Assembly (NCBI RefSeq): GCF_024539675.1
Contig: NZ_JAHHIT010000048.1
Span: 20,115-84,114, forward strand
Length of the DNA: 64,000 bases
Source of the DNA: Streptomyces hilarionis
Lineage (GTDB): Bacteria > Actinomycetota > Actinomycetes > Streptomycetales > Streptomycetaceae
Reading direction: 5' to 3'
Of the stretch, positions 63,932-64,000 are shown piece by piece. A program made the position numbers and the translations under genes. The notes under the pieces are model-generated. The model had not been told where the DNA came from, ran no database searches, and saw only the letters and a list, made by a program, of their open reading frames with translations. Numbering within the stretch: the first letter of the stretch is position 1; every line of letters starts with the position of its first letter.

Positions 63932-64000
63932 CCTGGCTCCTGGCTCGGGCAGCGGCGGCGGTTGGGTCAGGCGGGGTGGCGGGGGTCTTGGCCTGGGGGT
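63932..64000. other. Right edge: upstream region of the CoiA-like gene
   Basis: Sixty-nine bases containing the ribosome-site and possible promoter end of the minus-strand gene. Nothing else can be recognised. Confidence 0.3.

Overview
The window is very GC-rich (about 70 percent or more by eye), with strong G/C preference at third codon positions, GTG starts, ATGA/GTGA stop-start overlaps, and families such as DUF397, DUF5753, DUF5709, DUF1707, CebR-type operators and a Nur-type sodF operator. This points to a Streptomyces or close relative. I saw no rRNA, tRNA, CRISPR array, integrase or insertion sequence. All calls come from reading the sequence; no database search was run.

Layout. 1-5.2 kb: edge of an AraC-type regulator, a phytanoyl-CoA-dioxygenase-like gene coupled to a 93-residue protein, two secreted GH6 cellulases and a CebR-like LacI regulator with palindromic operators. 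5.4-11.7 kb: an alpha/beta hydrolase, an SDR enzyme, a 14-helix MFS exporter and a TetR repressor sharing AAACCGATCGGTTT palindromes, a cofactor-free chloroperoxidase and an AraC regulator. 12-18 kb: a large LuxR-type ATPase regulator and a sugar ABC importer without its own ATPase. 18-26.3 kb: a DUF5709 protein, a secreted protein with two nuclease-like regions, a DUF1963-like protein, sodF with a candidate Nur box, and a cobalamin-riboswitch operon btuF-btuC-btuD plus a 2Fe-2S protein. 26.3-37.8 kb: a potassium region with two KimA-like transporters, a 27-residue peptide, kdpF, kdpA, kdpB, kdpC, kdpE, and only a C-terminal scrap resembling kdpD. 37.8-42 kb: SDR/MerR divergent pair, a DUF1963 protein, a stretch of poor coding quality and a GNAT/FemAB-like enzyme.

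42-59.4 kb is a defence island. It begins with a decayed type II Wadjet locus (JetB and JetD fragments, JetC missing). Then come an HTH-fused N6-adenine methyltransferase homologue with an altered motif IV; a minus-strand operon of McrB (DUF4357 and PUA/EVE-like sensor), McrC and a superfamily 1 helicase with an N-terminal RelE/ParE-like domain; a Rad50-like ATPase coupled to a small helical protein; and a second McrBC pair whose McrB has an EVE-like domain, preceded by a protein with an Mrr-like C-terminus. The repeated type IV restriction machinery would fit the methyl-specific restriction known in Streptomyces. The best candidate for an undescribed system is the set between 44.1 and 59.4 kb.

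59.4-64 kb: an RsbW-like ATPase, an XRE/DUF5753 regulator and a DUF397 protein (a common Streptomyces regulatory trio), then a CoiA-like protein with three copies of a C-terminal module, coupled to a small collagen-like membrane protein.
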